The notes under the pieces: model-generated
The model's database searches: none
Told to the model about the DNA's origin: nothing
Seen by the model: only the letters and a program-made list of their open reading frames with translations
NCBI RefSeq assembly: GCF_902497745.1
Contig: NZ_CABVHJ010000007.1
Location: forward strand, 309,767 to 344,562
Reading direction: 5' to 3'
DNA from: Pseudomonas fluorescens
GTDB taxonomy: Bacteria; Pseudomonadota; Gammaproteobacteria; Pseudomonadales; Pseudomonadaceae
Length of the DNA stretch: 34,796 bases
Shown here: piece by piece, positions 27,536-34,796 of the stretch
Position numbering within the stretch: the stretch's first letter is position 1
Layout of the letters: each line of letters opens with the position of its first letter
Made by a program: the position numbers and the translations under genes

Positions 27536-27565
27536 AAAAAAGCCCCCGCTGAGCGGGGGCTTTTT
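27536..27565. terminator. Terminator after tuf
   Basis: GCCCCCGCT and AGCGGGGGC form a 9-bp stem, with six T following on the minus strand (and five T on the plus side). It lies 31 bases past the tuf stop and separates tuf from the S10 promoter. Confidence 0.94.
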
Positions 27566-27595
27566 CAATCCATCAAGCGAACTCTATAAAAGAGA

Positions 27596-28789
27596 TTACT
27601 CGATGATTTTGGCTACGACGCCAGCGCCGACGGTACGACCGCCTTCACGGATAGCGAAACGCAGACCGTCTTCCATCGCGATGGTTTTGATCAGGGTAAC
27701 AGTCATCTGAATGTTGTCACCTGGCATTACCATTTCAACGCCTTCTGGCAGCTCGCAGTTACCAGTCACGTCAGTAGTACGGAAGTAGAACTGTGGACGG
27801 TAGCCTTTGAAGAACGGAGTGTGACGACCGCCTTCTTCCTTGCTCAGAACGTAAACTTCTGCAGTGAACTTGGTGTGCGGCTTAACCGAACCCGGCTTAA
27901 CCAGAACCTGACCACGCTCAACGTCGTCACGCTTGGTACCACGCAGCAGAACGCCGCAGTTCTCGCCAGCACGGCCTTCATCGAGCAGCTTGCGGAACAT
28001 TTCAACACCGGTGCAGGTGGAAACGGTAGTGTCACGCAGACCAACGATTTCCAGCGGATCCTGAACGCGAACGATACCGCGCTCGATACGACCAGTCACA
28101 ACAGTACCGCGACCCGAGATCGAGAATACGTCTTCGATTGGCATCAGGAACGGCTTGTCGATCATACGAACTGGTTCTGGGATGTAGGCATCCAGAGTCT
28201 CTACCAGCTTCTTGACAGCGGTAGTACCCATTTCGTTGTCGTCTTTGCCTTCCAGCGCCATACGAGCCGAACCGATGATGATTGGAGTGTCATCGCCCGG
28301 GAAGTCGTAGGTGGACAGCAGGTCGCGAACTTCCATCTCAACCAGTTCCAGCAGCTCAGCGTCGTCTACCAGGTCAGCCTTGTTCAGGAAAACCACGATG
28401 TACGGAACGCCTACCTGACGGGACAGCAGGATGTGCTCACGGGTTTGTGGCATCGGACCATCAGCGGCCGAGCAAACCAGAATAGCGCCGTCCATTTGAG
28501 CAGCACCGGTGATCATGTTCTTCACATAGTCAGCGTGACCTGGGCAGTCAACGTGAGCGTAGTGACGAATCTTCGAGTTGTACTCAACGTGTGCGGTGTT
28601 GATGGTGATACCGCGAGCTTTTTCTTCTGGCGCGCTGTCGATCTTGTCGAAGTCAACGATTGCAGAACCGAAAACTTCGGAGCAAACGCGAGTCAGAGCA
28701 GCAGTCAGAGTGGTTTTACCGTGGTCAACGTGACCAATGGTCCCAACGTTGACGTGGGGCAGGGAACGATCAAATTTTTCCTTAGCCAT
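27596..28789 (-). CDS. tuf: Elongation factor Tu
   Basis: The 397-residue GTPase delivers aminoacyl-tRNA to the ribosome. It shows G1 GHVDHGKTT (Lys25), [17 protein letters not shown], and domains 2 and 3 with [16 protein letters not shown] and [13 protein letters not shown]. It is intact. The start MAKEKFDRS at 28789 has GAGGGTGA upstream; the frame to 28804 adds only five residues. Upstream lie tRNA-Thr, Gly and Tyr, as for tufB; downstream lies rpsJ, as for tufA. It is therefore either a single hybrid locus or two copies merged during assembly. Confidence 0.97.
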   Translation of the reverse strand: MAKEKFDRSLPHVNVGTIGHVDHGKTTLTAALTRVCSEVFGSAIVDFDKIDSAPEEKARGITINTAHVEYNSKIRHYAHVDCPGHADYVKNMITGAAQMDGAILVCSAADGPMPQTREHILLSRQVGVPYIVVFLNKADLVDDAELLELVEMEVRDLLSTYDFPGDDTPIIIGSARMALEGKDDNEMGTTAVKKLVETLDAYIPEPVRMIDKPFLMPIEDVFSISGRGTVVTGRIERGIVRVQDPLEIVGLRDTTVSTCTGVEMFRKLLDEGRAGENCGVLLRGTKRDDVERGQVLVKPGSVKPHTKFTAEVYVLSKEEGGRHTPFFKGYRPQFYFRTTDVTGNCELPEGVEMVMPGDNIQMTVTLIKTIAMEDGLRFAIREGGRTVGAGVVAKIIE

Positions 28790-28874
28790 CGATATCACCC
28801 TCAACAGAAGAAATTAGACAAACAATATCAGCCATTAAAACAAAGGCAGATATTTTCATATCTGCCTTGTTATA

Positions 28875-28950
28875 TGGAGCTCTTGAGCGGATTTGAACCG
28901 CTGACCTCACCCTTACCAAGGGTGTGCTCTACCAACTGAGCTACAAGAGC
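28875..28950 (-). tRNA. thrT: tRNA-Thr (GGT)
   Basis: The 76-base sequence begins GCTCTTGTAGCTCAG, has the anticodon loop TTGGTAA and ends with CAAGAGCTCCA including an encoded CCA. All four stems pair. It is the last of three tRNAs before tuf; its 3' end is 85 bases from the tuf start. Confidence 0.97.
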
Positions 28951-28975
28951 GAAACACTTGCACAACCTGCAAACT

Positions 28976-29049
<74 letters not shown>

Positions 29050-29074
29050 GGAGCCTGCAGCTCACGCTTAAATC

Positions 29075-29159
29075 TGGTGGAGGGAGAAGGATTCGAACCT
29101 TCGAAGTCGTAGACGTCAGATTTACAGTCTGATCCCTTTGGCCGCTCGGGAACCCCTCC
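29075..29159 (-). tRNA. tyrU: tRNA-Tyr (GTA)
   Basis: The 85-base class II tRNA begins GGAGGGGTTCCCGAGCGG, has the anticodon loop CTGTAAA, a long variable arm and ends CCCTCCACCA with encoded CCA. It is first in the tRNA-tuf transcript. Confidence 0.97.
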
Positions 29160-29172
29160 TAATCAGGCCGGC

Positions 29173-29200
29173 ATTCTATACTATGCCAAACCCCTGTCAA
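29173..29200 (-). promoter_or_regulatory. Sigma-70 promoter of the tRNA-tuf operon
   Basis: On the minus strand TTGACA (29195-29200) and TAGAAT (29173-29178) are 16 bp apart. The GC-rich GCCGGCC directly after the -10 is the discriminator type seen at stringently controlled stable RNA promoters. The tRNA-Tyr gene begins 14 bases after the -10. Confidence 0.85.
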
Positions 29201-29302
29201 GCATTTTCTCATTTAAAAACCTGAGGTTAGCTGCATTGACATCGCTTCACTTTGAATTCCTGTCTAGGTGTTCGCTGTGGAGCGGGCGCCATTCTATGCA
29301 AA

Positions 29303-29734
29303 CTATTCAGCAGGTGCAACCCCCTCACACAGCATTATTTTATGTTTTAACTCATTGAATTCCTTGGAAAGGTTTTGCAACTGAGCATCCCCTAGCAAAC
29401 GCTGGCTCTGAGGCGCGACAGACAACCAATAACCAGCCCCAGAAGCATCCTTCGACGAAGTTTTCACATCGACGTCCATTTCAGCCAACCGCTGTCGAAG
29501 TGCGGAAATCGATTCTTCCCGGGAAAAGCCACCAAGGAAAAGGCACTCTTGCCGCCCAGCCGCCCGCACCTCCCGAACATCGCCCTTCGTTTCACTAAGC
29601 AAGCGAATGTCTTGCTGGGAACCTCGATACAAACTAAGAGGCGTCACGTCCTTCGCCCGCAAGGGCGCCTCCTGCTGATGCCAGACATAATAGAAACCAT
29701 TAAGAACAAGTAGCAGGAGAAACAACCAACGCAT
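29303..29734 (-). CDS. Membrane-anchored SPOR-like protein
   Basis: The 143-residue product begins with an uncleaved hydrophobic segment (MRWLFLLLLVLNGFYYVW). A charged linker and a C-terminal domain follow, with CLFLGGFSREESISALRQRL and YWSLVSVAP-like strands (actual: GYWLSVAPQ), which fits a SPOR-like fold facing the periplasm. True SPOR domains bind denuded peptidoglycan; that activity here is inferred. It corresponds to P. aeruginosa PA4278. The start at 29734 has a GAGG site and begins the hydrophobic segment; it is 7 bases after coaX, so birA, coaX and this gene form one operon. Confidence 0.75.
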   Translation of the reverse strand: MRWLFLLLLVLNGFYYVWHQQEAPLRAKDVTPLSLYRGSQQDIRLLSETKGDVREVRAAGRQECLFLGGFSREESISALRQRLAEMDVDVKTSSKDASGAGYWLSVAPQSQRLLGDAQLQNLSKEFNELKHKIMLCEGVAPAE

Positions 29735-29741
29735 ACAAACC

Positions 29742-30494
29742 TCAGGAAAAAGGACACGCCATAGCCAACCCAACAAACACAAGGTCGGGTACGACTCGGG
29801 CCCCAGGCGCGACATCCGCGACCAATACAGCATCGCCGCCAGTTATAAAGACAGCGAAATCTTTCCCCCAGTAGGAACTAGCCATTTCCAGTTGAGTCAG
29901 CACAAAACCTCGCAACATTAACGAACATCCACGCTCCACCGCCTCAACAGTGGTCCGCCCAGGCGCATTGCTGGACAGCGCGCGTTCAGCCGCTAGGTCG
30001 CCATAGCGAATCTTGCGGGTATGAGTACGCAACTGATTCCGCATCAACGGCATCCCCGGGCAAATGAAGCCGCCCAGATGCTCTCCATCAGCAGCAATAA
30101 AATCAGCAGTTACCGCCGTACCGAAATCGAGTACAAGGCAAGCGCTGCCCGACGCCAGATGAAACCCGCCAAGCATGGCCAACCATCTATCGAGCCCGAG
30201 ACGCTCGTAGTCTTCATAGCCATTTTTGACACCAGACATTTCACGAGCGGACTCAGCGCACACAACCGAAATACCGAACTCCCGCTCGATCGCATCGATC
30301 AATGCATCAGTTTCATCTGCAGTCCTGACACTGACCACGCGACACTTGCACAGCACAAGCCCATCAAGAGACTTCAAACTGTCAAGCAACGCCAGATCAG
30401 AGTCGACAACCCCTTCAGAAAAGAGAGCGTCGGGCGCAGCCTTCAGTACTCGCCATTTAATAAAACTGTTCCCGCAGTCGAGCTCAAGAATCAT
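29742..30494 (-). CDS. coaX: Type III pantothenate kinase
   Basis: The 250-residue product phosphorylates pantothenate in the first step of coenzyme A synthesis. Motifs are [10 protein letters not shown] (Asp6, Asn9) at the phosphate-binding start, GLDRW at 100-104, DFGTAVTAD at 123-131, and [11 protein letters not shown]. It is the type III form, which is not inhibited by CoA and is typical of Pseudomonas. ATG at 30494 matches the family; a GTG one codon upstream is possible. It overlaps the end of birA by 11 bases. Confidence 0.96.
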   Translation of the reverse strand: MILELDCGNSFIKWRVLKAAPDALFSEGVVDSDLALLDSLKSLDGLVLCKCRVVSVRTADETDALIDAIEREFGISVVCAESAREMSGVKNGYEDYERLGLDRWLAMLGGFHLASGSACLVLDFGTAVTADFIAADGEHLGGFICPGMPLMRNQLRTHTRKIRYGDLAAERALSSNAPGRTTVEAVERGCSLMLRGFVLTQLEMASSYWGKDFAVFITGGDAVLVADVAPGARVVPDLVFVGLAMACPFS

Positions 30495-31437
30495 CACGCA
30501 ACCTCAGACTGAGCTCACCACCACTAAAGACTTTTTCCACGCCACCCACCTTCAGGCGCAGCGCACCCTGACTATCTATTCCGAGCACCACGCCATCTAC
30601 CTGACTCGAACCCGCGATCAATGATACAGGTCGATCTTGCCACAGGTGATTGGCCTCCCATTCTGCCTGGAGAACCGAGAAACCATCCGCCTGATGACGC
30701 TGGATGTAAGTACTTAACTGCTCACTCAGCTCAACCACCAAAGCATTACGATCACTGCTCTTGCCTGACTCAAGCCGGATAGAGGTCCATTGCTGGTCAA
30801 CCTCATCAGCAAGCTGCATATTCACGTTGATACCAATACCCAGTACCACGTGGCAAACGTCTGCCGGATCTCCAACGAGCTCAAGGAGAATGCCGGCGAT
30901 CTTCTTGCTACCTACCAAGACATCGTTGGGCCACTTCAATCCGACACTTGGGACACCAAAATTTCGCAGAGCGTGCAAGACAGCCAACCCCACGACAAGA
31001 CTCAAGCCCTCGAGCTGGCGCATTCCGCCATCAATACGCAGGACAAGGCTGTAATAAAGATTTTCAGCAAACGGACTCACCCACTTGCGACCTCTTCGCC
31101 CACGCCCGGAGACTTGCCGTTCTGCGAGCACCAAAAAGGGGGCCACACTACCTTGGCCGATCGCGCGCAAAGCCTCAGCGTTTGTCGAGTCGACCGAATC
31201 CAGAACGGTCACCGGCCAACCTGGCGCCATTGCAGATATAGCCAGAGAGTCGAGCAACATCAATGGTGCAGCCAGTTGATAGCCCCTACCCCGAACTTTA
31301 TGAATGGATAAGCCAAGATCAGCCTCCAGATGCTGAAGCTGCTTCCATACCGCGCTTCGACTTATTCCCAGGGCAGCGCCCAGATCCTGACCAGAATGGA
31401 ATCGACCATCCTTCAGAAGGTTCAACAACGTCAGCAT
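30484..31437 (-). CDS. birA: Biotin-protein ligase and biotin operon repressor BirA
   Basis: The 317-residue product has an N-terminal winged helix-turn-helix (residues 1 to about 57; [19 protein letters not shown]). The ligase domain has DSTN at 83-86, the nucleotide loop GRGRRGRKW at 111-119 and [17 protein letters not shown]. The C-terminal domain is SH3-like. It attaches biotin to acetyl-CoA carboxylase and, with biotinyl-AMP, represses biotin genes. It begins after the rrn terminator and overlaps coaX by 11 bases, so the two cofactor genes are coupled. Confidence 0.97.
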   Translation of the reverse strand: MLTLLNLLKDGRFHSGQDLGAALGISRSAVWKQLQHLEADLGLSIHKVRGRGYQLAAPLMLLDSLAISAMAPGWPVTVLDSVDSTNAEALRAIGQGSVAPFLVLAERQVSGRGRRGRKWVSPFAENLYYSLVLRIDGGMRQLEGLSLVVGLAVLHALRNFGVPSVGLKWPNDVLVGSKKIAGILLELVGDPADVCHVVLGIGINVNMQLADEVDQQWTSIRLESGKSSDRNALVVELSEQLSTYIQRHQADGFSVLQAEWEANHLWQDRPVSLIAGSSQVDGVVLGIDSQGALRLKVGGVEKVFSGGELSLRLRDDS

Positions 31438-31522
31438 GCAGGTCTCGCCTCACAATGAGGCCCGAATGATAGCCATGCCCCGGGCCGTTGCATAGAAATC
31501 AAGCAGATACATTTCCTGCGGG

Positions 31523-31558
31523 CAAAACAAAACCCCAACTGCTTTCGCAATTGGGGTT
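31523..31558 (-). terminator. Terminator of the rRNA operon
   Basis: AACCCCAACTGC and GCAATTGGGGTT pair with one mismatch around TTTC. The run TTTTGTTTTG follows on the minus strand. It lies just past the end of 5S rRNA and before birA. Confidence 0.92.
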
Positions 31559-31569
31559 TCGGAATTTAA

Positions 31570-31686
31570 TCTTGACGATGACCTACTCTCACATGGGGAA
31601 ACCCCACACTACCATCGGCGATGCATCGTTTCACTGCTGAGTTCGGGATGGGATCAGGTGGTTCCAACGCTCTATGGTCGTCAAGA
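31570..31686 (-). rRNA. rrf: 5S ribosomal RNA
   Basis: The minus strand reads CTTGACGACCATAGAGCG at the 5' end and GAGAGTAGGTCATCGTCAAG at the 3' end, which pair as helix I. The conserved CCGAACTCAGCAGTGAAACG is in the middle. Exact ends are within a few bases. Confidence 0.95.
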
Positions 31687-31837
31687 AATTCGGGTACTGA
31701 GTCGTGGCCTTGTGGCCTCGCTTCAGCAAATTGGGTATGTGACAGCGGGTGTTTTGTGAGTCTTTCGAACTTTCGGTTCGTTTCGTCTTCACACACCGCA
31801 ATCTGGTCTCTCTCGACGCAAATTGCTTGGGTGTTAT
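31687..31837 (-). other. 23S-5S internal spacer
   Basis: The 151-base spacer holds no tRNA. Its 23S-proximal end (31822-31846) is complementary to the region just before the 23S 5' end (34725-34748), which forms the RNase III processing stem. No other feature is seen. Confidence 0.8.
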
Positions 31838-34732
<2,895 letters not shown>

Positions 34733-34796
34733 TATAACCCCAAGCAATCTGGTTATACTGTGAAGACGACATTCGCCGAAAATTCGAATTTCTCAA
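34733..34796 (-). other. Start of the 16S-23S spacer, cut by the window edge
   Basis: The 64 bases upstream of 23S contain the second arm of the 23S processing stem (to 34748). The remaining spacer, expected tRNAs and 16S rRNA lie outside the window. Confidence 0.75.

Noticed and set aside
27821..28939. A 372-codon open frame opposite tuf
   Set aside because: It is antisense to a highly conserved gene and runs into tRNA-Thr. It is a codon-bias shadow.

Overview
The window looks like a chromosomal segment from a Pseudomonas of the fluorescens type. The gene order ssb, YajR-like MFS carrier, uvrA, ferritin, katA, rplQ, rpoA ... rpsJ, and further on tRNA-Thr/Gly/Tyr, a SPOR-like protein, coaX, birA and an rRNA operon, matches what I know of Pseudomonas aeruginosa. 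The protein sequences are clearly pseudomonad, and a typical fluorescens-group REPIN (two inverted GTGGGAGCGAGC... elements) lies at 1719-1808.

Layout. Positions 1-171 hold the 3' end of an isochorismatase-like hydrolase and its terminator. Positions 236-4878 (+) hold a six-gene operon equivalent to E. coli yjfIJKLMC: DUF2170, PspA/IM30, DUF2491, DUF350 membrane protein, DUF1190 exported protein and a glutathionylspermidine-synthase-like ATP-grasp enzyme. Two identical 12-bp perfect palindromes flank its putative promoter. Positions 4953-8334 (-) carry a membrane acyltransferase, ssb and an MFS carrier. uvrA (+, TTG start) diverges from the carrier. Ferritin and katA (-) follow.

Positions 13737-27438 are the alpha, spc and S10 ribosomal protein operons, all on the minus strand: rpsJ-rplC-rplD-rplW-rplB-rpsS-rplV-rpsC-rplP-rpmC-rpsQ-rplN-rplX-rplE-rpsN-rpsH-rplF-rplR-rpsE-rpmD-rplO-secY-rpmJ-rpsM-rpsK-rpsD-rpoA-rplQ. 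The short genes rpmD (18650-18826) and rpmJ (16736-16852) are intact. Good sigma-70 promoters sit directly after a hairpin at three block boundaries: tuf/rpsJ, rpsN/rpsH and rpmJ/rpsM.

Positions 27596-29200 (-) hold tRNA-Tyr, tRNA-Gly, tRNA-Thr and tuf behind one strong promoter. Then come the SPOR-like protein, coaX and birA, and finally 5S and 23S rRNA (-). The window ends just upstream of 23S, so 16S is not included.

The most striking point is the tuf locus. Its upstream side (Tyr-Gly-Thr tRNAs, coaX, birA, rrn) is the usual tufB context, and its downstream side (rpsJ and the S10 operon) is the usual tufA context. The block expected between the two copies (tRNA-Trp, secE, nusG, rplKAJL, rpoBC, rpsLG, fusA) is absent. 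Those genes are essential, so the likeliest explanation is an assembly collapse across two near-identical tuf copies; a real rearrangement is less likely. Other points of interest are the two-operator promoter of the yjf operon, the REPIN inside that operon, the promoter whose -35 box lies in a hairpin arm before rpsH, and a ferritin lacking the bacterioferritin haem ligand.
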